A DNA stretch of 57,903 nt, from assembly GCA_000435975.1 (NCBI GenBank), contig FR884077.1, positions 1 through 57,903 of the forward strand. The letters run 5' to 3'. The position numbers and the translations under genes were made by a program. The notes below the pieces were generated by a model. It did no database searches. It saw only the letters and a program-made list of their open reading frames with translations, and was not told the DNA's origin. Positions within the stretch are counted from its first letter, which is position 1, and each line of letters starts with the position of its first letter. This DNA comes from Oscillibacter sp. CAG:241 (lineage in GTDB: Bacteria; Bacillota; Clostridia; Oscillospirales; Oscillospiraceae). This document shows, in pieces, positions 8,868 to 16,619 of this stretch.

Positions 8868-9830
8868 ATGCATATCACCGTTATCGGATGCGGGCGCTGG
8901 GGCTCGCTGATCGCCTGGTATCTGGACCGCACCGGCCACCGGGTCACGCTGTACGGCCGCCCGGGCTCCCGGCACATGCAGCGGTTTCTTGCCACCCGGC
9001 AGAATGACCTGCTGACCCTGCCGGAGTCCATTGTCCTGTCCACGGACCTGGCCTGCGTCCGGCAGGCGGAGACGGTGGTGATCTCCATCGGCTCCCAGGG
9101 GCTCCAGGGCCTCATGGACCAGCTGAAGCCTCTGTCCCTCCGGGACAGGATCTTCGTTCTGTGCATGAAGGGCCTGGAGCAGGGCACGGGCCGCCGCCTG
9201 AGCCAGATCGCCGAGGAGAATCTGGACCCCTCCAACGCCGTGGCGGTGTGGCTGGGGCCCGGCCACGTCCAGGAGTTTTACCGGGGCATCCCCAACTGCA
9301 TGGTCATCGACAGCCGCCGGGAGGACGTGAAGCGCCGCCTGGTGCAGTCGTTTTCCAGCGACCTGATCCGGTTTTACTATGGTGACGATCTCATCGGCAA
9401 CGAGGTGGGAGCCGCCGCCAAGAACGTGGTGGGCATTGCCGCAGGCTTTCTGGACGGCAAGGGACTGTCCAGCCTGAAGGGGGCCCTGATGAGCCGGGGC
9501 ACCCGGGAGGTGGCGCGGCTGATCCAAGCCATGGGCGGCAGCCAGCTGTCGGCCTATGGCCTATGCCACCTGGGGGACTATGAGGCCACGGTGTTCTCCC
9601 GGTACAGCCACAACCGGCAGTTCGGCGAGTCCTTCATCCGGGGCGAGACGTATACGGACCTGGCGGAGGGATACTATACCGTGGAAGCGCTGGTGCTGCT
9701 GGGACAGCGGTACGGCGTGGAGCTGCCCATCTGCCAGGCGGTGCACCGCGTTCTCTATTGCGGCGCGGACCCCATGCAGGAGCTGCGGGCGCTGCTGGAC
9801 CGGAATCTGACCCGGGAATTCGGGGAATGA
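8868..9830 (+). CDS. gpsA: NAD(P)H-dependent glycerol-3-phosphate dehydrogenase
   Basis: Reduces dihydroxyacetone phosphate to sn-glycerol-3-phosphate, the backbone precursor of phospholipids; cytoplasmic. The Rossmann motif GCGRWGSLIAWYL starts at residue 7. The catalytic-lysine block EVGAAAKNVVGIAAG and the substrate block GDYEATVFSRYSHNRQFGE are present. Length is 320 residues, slightly short for the family (about 330-340). The ATG at 8868 is set by the AGGAGG lying in the right arm of the hairpin directly upstream. A strong terminator closes the gene. Confidence 0.85.
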   Translation: MHITVIGCGRWGSLIAWYLDRTGHRVTLYGRPGSRHMQRFLATRQNDLLTLPESIVLSTDLACVRQAETVVISIGSQGLQGLMDQLKPLSLRDRIFVLCMKGLEQGTGRRLSQIAEENLDPSNAVAVWLGPGHVQEFYRGIPNCMVIDSRREDVKRRLVQSFSSDLIRFYYGDDLIGNEVGAAAKNVVGIAAGFLDGKGLSSLKGALMSRGTREVARLIQAMGGSQLSAYGLCHLGDYEATVFSRYSHNRQFGESFIRGETYTDLAEGYYTVEALVLLGQRYGVELPICQAVHRVLYCGADPMQELRALLDRNLTREFGE

Positions 9831-9833
9831 AGC

Positions 9834-9890
9834 AAAGGGCCAAGGCCAACCGATCCCGGATGGGCCTTGACCCTTTGTTTTTTGTTTTTA
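9834..9890 (+). terminator. Rho-independent terminator of gpsA
   Basis: Stem 9834-9847 with 9863-9876 (one mismatch), 15-base loop, then a long T-rich tract at 9877-9890 on the plus strand. Confidence 0.85.
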
Positions 9891-10027
9891 TTTTATAATG
9901 ACGCAGTGCGGGCTGCAAAATTTACCAAGGTCCGACAGCGCATATTCGCGGACGCAGCGGCACAAGCTATGGCTGCGATACCCGAACAGCGGTTTTCGCT
10001 GAAAACGCAAGAAAGGAGAACGCAATC

Positions 10028-10132
10028 ATGTCTACCAAGAATACCAACAAGCTGAACGTGCCCCAGGCCCGTGCCGCCATGGATAAGTTCAAGATGGAGG
10101 CTGCCAGCGAGGTGGGCGTGTATCCACCTTAA
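10028..10132 (+). pseudogene. 5' part of an alpha/beta-type small acid-soluble spore protein gene, cut by the ICE
   Basis: SASPs coat and protect spore DNA. AAGAAAGGAG precedes the ATG at 10028. The fragment encodes MSTKNTNKLNVPQARAAMDK, then FKMEAASEVGV, the start of a clostridial SASP. After codon 31 the sequence turns into VYPP and a stop. The missing continuation (NLKEGYNGDLTSREAGSVGG) is found 40.4 kb away at 50558, next to an identical GAGGTGGGCGT. The gene was therefore split by integration. Joining the copies of the repeat restores the frame exactly. Confidence 0.9.
10109..10119. repeat. Left attachment core (attL) of the ICE
   Basis: GAGGTGGGCGT, identical to 50547-50557, at the point where SASP coding sequence gives way to element DNA. 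Bases outside the core differ on the element side, as expected for recombination sites made by a large serine recombinase. Confidence 0.85.
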
Positions 10133-10135
10133 AGA
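10118..10135. repeat. Left inverted arm next to the attachment core
   Basis: GTGTATCCACCTTAAAGA matches the reverse complement of 50522-50539 (GTGTATTCACCTCAAAGA) at 16 of 18 positions. The two ends of the element thus carry inverted copies of a probable recombinase-binding arm. The left copy overlaps the last two bases of the core. Confidence 0.65.
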
Positions 10136-10254
10136 ATTTTTGCAAACCCCGATTTTTGGCTTAAACACTGGAAAAATGGCTTTTCACAAAATGTCATTTT
10201 TTGAGGTAAAAACGCCAAACATGTAAAGGCTTTTTTCTTCAAGGTGAATATTTT

Positions 10255-11952
10255 TCACATCCCCGCAGCATGGGCGGCTTCTTCACGATCTCTATTTGCC
10301 TGCATTTCACGCAGGTTGTCCCCCGAAACTTCCCCGATAAAGCGATAGAAAATTCGGATGCTTTGCCGGTATGGGGTACGCGGCCCGGCAACTTTTTTGC
10401 CCTCCGGCAATATCTTTTCACCGATCTCTATGCGGTCGATGAAAGTGTGCAGGATATTTCTATCCAGCGTTTCTACACAGGTATACCGCTTGACAAGGTC
10501 GAAGAAATGTCCATAGGTATCGCGTATCTCCTTCGCTGTGGTTTCGCCTTCCACCAGCTTCTTGCGGCGTGCGGCCAGCTCGTCAATCTCAATGCCAAAT
10601 TTCCTGACCATTTCCTCATGGATATCGTCACTGAGCATCCCTGCGATGTTGTCGCGATAGGAACGCTCGATCATCTTCTTCAGGCGCAAGGTCTGCTTGT
10701 CGATGTTCTCGATCTGCGCAGCTGGGTCGGCCCCGCCCAGGGAGGCGTTGGCCTGCTCAATGGCGCTCTCCGTGATGGCGTGGATCCCGTCATCGTCAAA
10801 GGAAAGGAGCTTGTTGAGGTCACGGCGCACCACCTCCATCAAATCATCGTAGCGGATACGCGCCCCATGCGCGCACCGGTGCTGCGCCCGGGAGGTCAGA
10901 TTGTTGCACACCAGATACCAGTATTTTTCCCGCTCTCCGTTGTAGACGGACCCGCCGGAACACATAGCTGCGCCGCAGCAGGCGCAGTAGGCGATGCCGC
11001 CGAAGATGCTGTGGCGGAAGGCAGGGTTCGCCCCGTTCGCCTTGGTGTTCTCTCCCATAAAGTGGGCGGCCAGATCGAATTTCTCCTGCGTCACCAGGGG
11101 TTCATGGGTGTTTTTTGTGAATACCCACTCTTCCTCCGGCACCTTGATTTTCTTCTTGGACTTCACGCTGACCTTGCGGCTCTTGCCCAGCAGCGTGTGC
11201 CCCAAATAAACCCGATTGCGAAGGATGCGCTTTACGGTGGTGTAGTTCCACAGGTCAGACATCCGCTGTGCGCCGCGCTCGGTGAAGTTATCGCGGCACT
11301 CCACGCGATACTTCAGCGGCGGCATGACACAAGCCTCATTGAGCCGCAGGGCAATGCTGCGGCAGGACTGGCCGGATGCAGCCATGTCAAAGATCATCTT
11401 CACCACCGGTGCGGTATTCTCATCCGGTACAAGCTGGTCGGTGGTGCGCTCCGCCTTCCTGTAGCCGTAGGGCGGGCAGGCCACATACTTGCCATTGTTG
11501 CGCTTGGTGTTCAGCGTCTGCTTGACCTTGCGGGAGGTGTCCCGCAGGTAGACATCGTTCATGGCAAATTGGAACGGTGCCATCAGGTTATCATCCTCGG
11601 AATCGAAGTTACTGCCGGGTGCCAGATAGCGGATGCCGTGTTCAGGGAAATAGCGTTCTGCGTAGTGGCTGGATTCCGTCATGTCACGTCCCAAGCGGGA
11701 CAGGTCTTTGGTAATGACCGTGTTGACCTTACCAGTTTTCAGATGTTCCAGCATGGCACGAAAACCGGGGCGTTCAAAGTTGCCGCCGGAGTAGCCGTCG
11801 TCGGTAAATTCCTCCACTAAAGTAATTCCGTGTTTTTCGCAGTACTCCCGCACGATGGTGCGCTGGTTGGTAATACTGGCAGACTCACCGTACTTCCGTT
11901 CCTCGTCAGAAAGCCGGTAATAGGCGTCTGCAAGCTGAATGTGGTTCCTCAT
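10255..11952 (-). CDS. Large serine recombinase (TndX/TnpX-like integrase)
   Basis: Catalyses integration and excision of the element. The resolvase domain opens with AYYRLSDEER, giving catalytic Ser15, followed by DDGYSGGNFERPGF and ITKDLSRLGRDMTES. The recombinase domain (PPYGYRKAE...GQSCRSIALRLN) comes next, then a zinc ribbon with CACCGAAMCSGG and a coiled-coil-rich C-terminus. Length is 565 residues. I chose the ATG at 11952 because GGAAAGGAGG lies just upstream and residue 1 then sits properly before the catalytic serine. It is the innermost gene to the left att site, the normal place for the integrase. No second recombinase is visible, so it is the probable agent of the SASP insertion. 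Confidence 0.93.
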   Translation of the reverse strand: MRNHIQLADAYYRLSDEERKYGESASITNQRTIVREYCEKHGITLVEEFTDDGYSGGNFERPGFRAMLEHLKTGKVNTVITKDLSRLGRDMTESSHYAERYFPEHGIRYLAPGSNFDSEDDNLMAPFQFAMNDVYLRDTSRKVKQTLNTKRNNGKYVACPPYGYRKAERTTDQLVPDENTAPVVKMIFDMAASGQSCRSIALRLNEACVMPPLKYRVECRDNFTERGAQRMSDLWNYTTVKRILRNRVYLGHTLLGKSRKVSVKSKKKIKVPEEEWVFTKNTHEPLVTQEKFDLAAHFMGENTKANGANPAFRHSIFGGIAYCACCGAAMCSGGSVYNGEREKYWYLVCNNLTSRAQHRCAHGARIRYDDLMEVVRRDLNKLLSFDDDGIHAITESAIEQANASLGGADPAAQIENIDKQTLRLKKMIERSYRDNIAGMLSDDIHEEMVRKFGIEIDELAARRKKLVEGETTAKEIRDTYGHFFDLVKRYTCVETLDRNILHTFIDRIEIGEKILPEGKKVAGPRTPYRQSIRIFYRFIGEVSGDNLREMQANRDREEAAHAAGM

Positions 11953-11989
11953 TGTTCCTCCTTTCCGGAACCACTCATTTACGGCTCCA

Positions 11990-12148
11990 TTATACCATAC
12001 TGCTGTCCTTTGGGTCAAAATTTACTGTTTGTTTTCCCGCGAAAATGATTTCCTCTGTTACCACTTCCTGGATGGTCTTTGTACCGGAAAAGACGCGCTC
12101 GATGACATAAGTCGCTGCACCGATCTTCTGCTCGTTTTTGCTGTCCAA
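11990..12148 (-). CDS. TnpW-like small transposon-encoded protein
   Basis: 52 residues from a TTG start at 12148 that has GGAGGTGGAG upstream; the protein begins MDSKNEQKIGAATYVIERVF and continues SGTKTIQEVV. The TYxxxRVFSG pattern resembles the TnpW family, small proteins of unknown function encoded by clostridial transposons near their serine recombinase. It ends 37 bases before the recombinase start, so the two are probably co-transcribed. The family assignment rests on a short motif. Confidence 0.6.
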   Translation of the reverse strand: MDSKNEQKIGAATYVIERVFSGTKTIQEVVTEEIIFAGKQTVNFDPKDSSMV

Positions 12149-12191
12149 GCATCTCCACCTCCGTTACCAGTATGAACAGATTCTGCCAACT

Positions 12192-12545
12192 TTAACCAAA
12201 AGCCGTCGAGCATACAGGCAAGCACTTGTCTGCAGGCTCCGCGGCTTTGCATTTCCCTTTGAAGCAGAACAGGCGGCTGGTGGCTGCCAGCCTCACGGGA
12301 ATCTCACCCCGGCCCATGCTGATGGGTGCGCCGCACGATGCTTTGAGGGCGTCCAATGCGGGAGTATCATTATGGGTGCCGGTGGTCGTGGCCCACAGAG
12401 TGCCACTCTGTTTCGGCACAGCGTCTGTTTCGCTCCCTCCCATGTGGGAGATCATGGCGGACGCTGCTGCATGGCTCGCACCGGCACGAATGTACCTGTC
12501 TGCTATATTTGCGCCGCAAATGCAGCTCTTTTCAATGTGCAGCAT
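12192..12545 (-). CDS. Possible small cysteine-containing protein, unknown
   Basis: Open frame of 117 residues beginning MLHIEKSCICGANIADRYIR, with an AAGGAG-like sequence upstream. It has six cysteines but no pattern that I recognise as a zinc finger or other known domain. It lies on the same strand as, and directly upstream of, the TnpW-like gene. The opposite strand also has an open frame here, so this could be non-coding. No function is proposed. Confidence 0.35.
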   Translation of the reverse strand: MLHIEKSCICGANIADRYIRAGASHAAASAMISHMGGSETDAVPKQSGTLWATTTGTHNDTPALDALKASCGAPISMGRGEIPVRLAATSRLFCFKGKCKAAEPADKCLPVCSTAFG

Positions 12546-12612
12546 CGGCTCCTTATCAGCCTGCATCAGCTACCAAAGGTTTGATGGCTGGTGCACACTC
12601 ATAAAGAAGAAG

Positions 12613-12654
12613 CTGCGGCGGCGGTGCGGAAAGGGGAATACACCGCCGCCGCAG
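12613..12654 (-). terminator. Terminator after the Spo0A-like gene
   Basis: A perfect 14-bp GC-rich stem (12613-12626 with 12641-12654) and a 14-base loop. On the minus strand it is followed by CTTCTTCTTT, just downstream of the stop of the Spo0A-domain gene. Confidence 0.7.
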
Positions 12655-12671
12655 AAACAGGGGGAGGCGTT

Positions 12672-13040
12672 TTAGGTGCCATTGCGAAGGTAGGCGGCCA
12701 GCATATCTATAAACTGTGAATTTGTCGGCGGCTGCGACAGCGGGCATCCCGCAATGTGATCCAACAGGCTGTGATCCGGCTGCCTCCAGCAGGCCTGCAC
12801 AAGAGTGCGCAGATTTCTCTCCACACAGCTGCTTGTGGTGCGGAAATGCTGCGCTGTTTGCTTATAAAGACACTTCGTGATCAGCAAGACATACTCGGGC
12901 TTCTCCTGTACCTGCTCCAGCATATATACCGCAAAGTAAAATCCCGACAGCTTTCCGGATACGCCCAAAAGACGCAACAGGCGTTCGGCATCCAAAGACG
13001 CGTTCTTTTCAAGTTCCGAAACATAATAAACTAACGGCAT
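12672..13040 (-). CDS. Free-standing Spo0A C-terminal DNA-binding domain protein
   Basis: 122 residues. From about residue 22 it follows the Spo0A effector domain: LLRLLGVSGKLSGFYFAVYM, then ITKCLYKQTAQHFRTTSSCVERNLRT (recognition-helix region), and PPTNSQFIDMLAAYL at the end. No receiver domain or phosphoacceptor aspartate is present, so it cannot be switched by the phosphorelay in the usual way. Such proteins recur in clostridial conjugative elements and presumably bind 0A-box-like DNA. GACAGGAGGAGTACC precedes the ATG. It could tie element genes to the host sporulation state or compete with host Spo0A; both are inference. Confidence 0.82.
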   Translation of the reverse strand: MPLVYYVSELEKNASLDAERLLRLLGVSGKLSGFYFAVYMLEQVQEKPEYVLLITKCLYKQTAQHFRTTSSCVERNLRTLVQACWRQPDHSLLDHIAGCPLSQPPTNSQFIDMLAAYLRNGT

Positions 13041-13320
13041 TGGTACTCCTCCTGTCTTGTGTATTTTGAAAGGCGTTCATCAAGCCGTCGCGGCGGCCCT
13101 CTTGCCGGGTATAGAAAGGGAGGCCGTTTCTTATATACTGATTTTACACGATTTATGGCTATTTGTGACATGTATTCGTTCTACAATGGTCTACGCAAAT
13201 GCGGCGGGTTTTGTATGTTTTTGTCGTTTTTTGCTTTCTCAAAGCTTCGCCGGTATGGGAGTGCTTGCGTATTATCTATTATCTTGCTAACATCACATAA
13301 GGAAGTAATCTGAGAGAATT

Positions 13321-13433
13321 GACCGAATATAATCTCTGTGCATTAGTAAGGGCAAAACAAACGCCAGCGTAGAGAGCAAAAATGCTTTTTGCGCTGGCGT
13401 TTGTTCGACTGCCATATCTGCATATTCGGCTTA
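13321..13433. repeat. Large imperfect palindrome with two nested arms
   Basis: A perfect 12-bp inverted pair (CAAACGCCAGCG, 13358-13369, with 13392-13403) encloses a shorter CAAAAA/TTTTTG stem. It is flanked by an outer inverted pair CCGAATAT / ATATTCGG near 13323 and 13424. Two diverged inverted copies of one about 50-base sequence would explain this. A terminator, a miniature transposon remnant or a protein-binding dyad are all possible. Confidence 0.5.
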
Positions 13434-13521
13434 CCATGATTTTACAAAAGGAAGAAGAAACAATCAGAGGCAAAAAGGAATAACTTGCGGAATTGATTCA
13501 CGCAAGCTGCACACCAACAAT

Positions 13522-13550
13522 GAAGAGGACTGCTGGTAGCAGTCCTCTTC
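13522..13550. repeat. Perfect 13-bp hairpin
   Basis: GAAGAGGACTGCT (13522-13534), a 3-base loop, and its exact complement (13538-13550), followed by AT-rich sequence. It has no clear T-run, so its use as a terminator is uncertain. It lies between the Spo0A-like gene and the 3' end of the ABC permease. Confidence 0.5.
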
Positions 13551-13715
13551 ATATAAATAATCTATTAAGAACGATCAAAAATACTACGACATGAGTGCTG
13601 ACATACCAAGAAAAGCCGTATTTTCAGGTATACCTAATCTGACCCTATAAGGCACTATTGCTAGCAAGTTCTTCAAAAGGCACAGGAGGTAATTTTGTCC
13701 GCACCCGCGTTTTTT

Positions 13716-15746
13716 TCACATCCAGGCGTATGCCGTACCCGCGGGGAGCAGCAAAAGTAGCACCGACAGCAGCAGCGTCGGAACAGTCGCGCAGCGGCGG
13801 GAGAGGAGCATCACCGCTGCGGCGGCCACCGCCAGCAGGAGCAGGCGAATGGCCAGCAGCGCCAGCACCACGCCGCCCACCGTCCAGCCGTCCGACAGGA
13901 CGGACAGGCACTGCACACTGTTGGCCTGAGCGGCCATGTCAAGGGAGCCGTAGGCTCCCTGCACCGTCAAAAGTCCTGGCAGCCACAGGGCGAGGGTCAG
14001 CAGCAGGACATAGCCCCCTGCAATGACGCATTTCCACCGCACCACGCTCCTTCGGCGGGGGCTGGCCGTCAGCAGGGCGTCCACGCCGCTCTCCCGTTCC
14101 CCGGCGAAGCTGCCGAACAGCAGCAGGGCAACGGCCAAAAACGCGCCGCCCAGCTCCAAAACATCCTGCCGCAGGGCATCCGCACCCAACAGCCGCTGAT
14201 AGCCGGTCTGATACAGGTACACCTGCCCCGGCCGCAGGGCGCGATACTGATTCTGCGCCAGGTGAAAGGCGTCCTCCATCCGAAGCTGATTTCGTATGGG
14301 CTCCGCCTCCCGGTCAAAGGCTGCAGCGTCGGGGTACTGCTGCGCCAGCTCCGCGAGCTGCTCATTCAGCCCGTCAAACCGCGCCAGCTCTGATGCCAGG
14401 TAGTCGTCCTTTTTCTGGCTGGGCTCACCCGACAAAATCTCGGAATAGTTCCGATAATACACCTCAAATTCACTGCGCTCCGGGGTGAATCGGCCGTACA
14501 GCAGGGCGATGACGGCAAAAAATGCCAGCAAGATCCACAGCCCGCACCGGGAGATCAGCGCCTTATACAGCTCATGTCCCGCCAGGCAGGTGTGCCGGGG
14601 GCGGGGAAGCGACCATGTAAAGGTCACCCGCCTGCCGGAACCGCCGGGAGTTTGGGCATACAGCGCCGCGCCGCCTATTCCGGCGATCACGGCGAGAGCC
14701 GCCAGGAATATCGCACCAAGCAGCACCCGGTCCTGGGGACTGCCCAACAGGTTCAGATACACCGCCTCCCGGCAAAGGGCTTGCCCGTCCGCCAGCTGCC
14801 AAAGGCTGAGATTCCGCAGCCACAGCTGCGTGCTGCCCGCCATCAGGGCGGCTATGCCCCCGCAGACCGCCGCGCAGCCAACCGCCGCAGCGGCATTGGC
14901 CGCCCGGGCGCACAGCAGGAAGATCAGCGCCGTGCAGCACAGCAGCCACAGGTATTTCAGCCCCGCCGCCAGAGCCAGCAGTTCGCCCACCGTCATCCGG
15001 TAGGGGCAGGCGGCGAAGCCGTATAGGCTCTGCACCGGGGCGTCAAGCCCCGCAAAGCCGTACAGAAGCCCGGCGATCAGGGCGTTGACGCCGTACAGCA
15101 GGGCAAAGCCCGCCGTGGAGAGAGTCGCTGCGGCGGCCAGCTTCCGCCCGTAGACCCGTGACCGGCCCAGGCGGGTGGGGCGGGTCAGGTTCACAAGCCC
15201 CGCCGCCCGCTCATGGGTCAGCAGGGTCAGTCCACCCGCCAGGGGGAACAGCAGCGCCAAAGCGTCCGTCAGATGAAAGGACAGCAGCACCTCCGCACCG
15301 CCCAGAAACGCCGCCCGGGGGGTCACGTCCGCCAGGGATTCATAGACCTGCGCGCCCTGCTCTAAGGAGCGGGCGGCAAATCCGTCAAACAGTCCCATTC
15401 GCAGCTTCAGGCGGGATTCTGCCGCCAAGCCTGCCCGAAAGGACGGATATTCCTCCGCCTGCCGCACCCGCGCCAGGGCCGCGTCGGCGGCGGACAGCTG
15501 GCGGCGCAGGGCGTCGTATTCCGTCCATGCGCCGCTGGCTGACGCCCGGTCCAGCCGGTCCTCCAGGCCGGTGACATAGCCGGGCAGGTCCTCCTGGGCC
15601 ATGGCCTGACGCAGAGCGGACACGGTGTAGCCGCCGCTGTCGCCGGTGGCGTGGAGGGCAAACAGCACCCCGCTGCACAGCACCGCCAGAAGCAGCAGCA
15701 GGCACAGCCGCCCGCTGCCGCCGATCTTCCGCAGCTCCCAGGTCAT
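13716..15746 (-). CDS. ABC transporter permease (ABC-2-like), large
   Basis: 676 residues with two similar halves. Each half begins with a membrane segment (GRLCLLLLLAVLCSGVLFAL; CGLWILLAFFAVIALLYG), then a long extracytoplasmic region rich in AxxxL helices, then several membrane spans (for example ALALLFPLAGGLTLLTHERAAG and VALLLFGSFAGERESGVDALL). The GERESG and HERAAG blocks are typical of ABC-2-type exporters. The start overlaps the ATPase stop (15743-15746). The third gene of the set is a lipoprotein. The substrate is unknown; an antimicrobial peptide or lipid is a guess from the architecture. Confidence 0.8.
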   Translation of the reverse strand: MTWELRKIGGSGRLCLLLLLAVLCSGVLFALHATGDSGGYTVSALRQAMAQEDLPGYVTGLEDRLDRASASGAWTEYDALRRQLSAADAALARVRQAEEYPSFRAGLAAESRLKLRMGLFDGFAARSLEQGAQVYESLADVTPRAAFLGGAEVLLSFHLTDALALLFPLAGGLTLLTHERAAGLVNLTRPTRLGRSRVYGRKLAAAATLSTAGFALLYGVNALIAGLLYGFAGLDAPVQSLYGFAACPYRMTVGELLALAAGLKYLWLLCCTALIFLLCARAANAAAAVGCAAVCGGIAALMAGSTQLWLRNLSLWQLADGQALCREAVYLNLLGSPQDRVLLGAIFLAALAVIAGIGGAALYAQTPGGSGRRVTFTWSLPRPRHTCLAGHELYKALISRCGLWILLAFFAVIALLYGRFTPERSEFEVYYRNYSEILSGEPSQKKDDYLASELARFDGLNEQLAELAQQYPDAAAFDREAEPIRNQLRMEDAFHLAQNQYRALRPGQVYLYQTGYQRLLGADALRQDVLELGGAFLAVALLLFGSFAGERESGVDALLTASPRRRSVVRWKCVIAGGYVLLLTLALWLPGLLTVQGAYGSLDMAAQANSVQCLSVLSDGWTVGGVVLALLAIRLLLLAVAAAAVMLLSRRCATVPTLLLSVLLLLLPAGTAYAWM

Positions 15747-16615
15747 AGCGCCGCCCCCTCACCGAAGTGGAACAGGTACACATCCTCCAGATCGGGTCTG
15801 GCCGGGGCGCAGGGGGGGGGCGGCTTTGCTGCGCTGAGCAGACGCACCAAAATACCCTCCTGTTGGCGGGAAACGCCGCACACCGTGCCGTATTGCGCCA
15901 CATCGGGGAGCTGCTCCTCCGCCACGGTCAGCTCCCACACCTGCCCCTCCAGCTCCTGCTCCAGGGCGTGGGGGGAACCGCGACGGATGGCAAGCCCTTG
16001 GTTCATTAAGATCAGTTCCCGAGCGATGAATTCCACATCCTGCACCACATGGGTACACAGCAGCACGATCTTTTCCCCGGCAATTTCGCCGATGAGGTTC
16101 CGCACCGCCACCCGCTGGCGGGGGTCAAGGCCCGCCGTGGGTTCGTCTAGCACCAAAATATCCGGGTCGTGGAGCAGAGACTGCGCCAAAAGCAGCCGCT
16201 GCTTCATGCCACCCGACCAGCCACGGATGGGGCGGCCTGCCGCCTCCGTGAGATCCAGCCGCGCCAGCGCCCAGTCCATGCGCCGTTTGGCATCCTCCCG
16301 GCTCATGCCCTGGAGGGACGCCATGTAATAGAGAAATTGCTCCCCGGTGAAGCCGGGATATAACGCCTGCTGCTGGGGGCAGTAGCCCAGTCGGCGGCGG
16401 AAGGCCGCCCCCATGGAGACGGTGTCCTCCCCGTCCAGGGTGACGCGGCCCCGGGTGGGGCGGAGATTGCCGGTGAGGATGTTCATGAGGGTGCTTTTGC
16501 CCGCGCCGTTGGGGCCAAGCAGCCCATATACCCCCGCCGTAAGGGTCAGGTCGATGCCCCGCAGGGCTTCCTTTGCACCGTATCGCTTGGCGACATCGTG
16601 AAATTGCAGCTCCAT
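15743..16615 (-). CDS. ABC transporter ATP-binding protein
   Basis: Nucleotide-binding subunit partnering the adjacent permease. The Walker A motif GPNGAGKST lies near residue 35, the signature WSGGMKQRLLLAQSLLHDP carries the ABC motif, and Walker B is LVLDEPTAGLDP, followed by the H-loop in LLCTHVVQDVEF. Length is 290 residues from the ATG at 16615, where MELQFHDVAKRYG is the usual opening. It overlaps the lipoprotein stop by a few bases upstream and the permease start downstream, so the three genes form one tight unit. Confidence 0.92.
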   Translation of the reverse strand: MELQFHDVAKRYGAKEALRGIDLTLTAGVYGLLGPNGAGKSTLMNILTGNLRPTRGRVTLDGEDTVSMGAAFRRRLGYCPQQQALYPGFTGEQFLYYMASLQGMSREDAKRRMDWALARLDLTEAAGRPIRGWSGGMKQRLLLAQSLLHDPDILVLDEPTAGLDPRQRVAVRNLIGEIAGEKIVLLCTHVVQDVEFIARELILMNQGLAIRRGSPHALEQELEGQVWELTVAEEQLPDVAQYGTVCGVSRQQEGILVRLLSAAKPPPPCAPARPDLEDVYLFHFGEGAAL

Positions 16616-16619
16616 CCCG

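Larger units (their letters stand above)
13041..13715. other. Gene-poor stretch with two strong hairpins
   Basis: About 675 bases with no open frame I can support; short frames on either strand lack ribosome sites. It must hold the minus-strand promoter of the Spo0A-like gene near its left end. It contains the dyads at 13321-13433 and 13522-13550 listed separately. It separates the integration module from the ABC cargo and is visibly AT-richer than both, so it may be an old insertion scar. Confidence 0.5.

Noticed and set aside
10239..10421. Small minus-strand frame near the left att site as an excisionase
   Set aside because: It overlaps the end of the recombinase in another frame and has no helix-turn-helix or ribosome site. 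No excisionase gene could be identified.
12226..12675. Plus-strand frame of 149 codons left of the Spo0A-like gene
   Set aside because: No ribosome site, no recognisable domain, and it runs through the strong terminator hairpin at 12613-12654.
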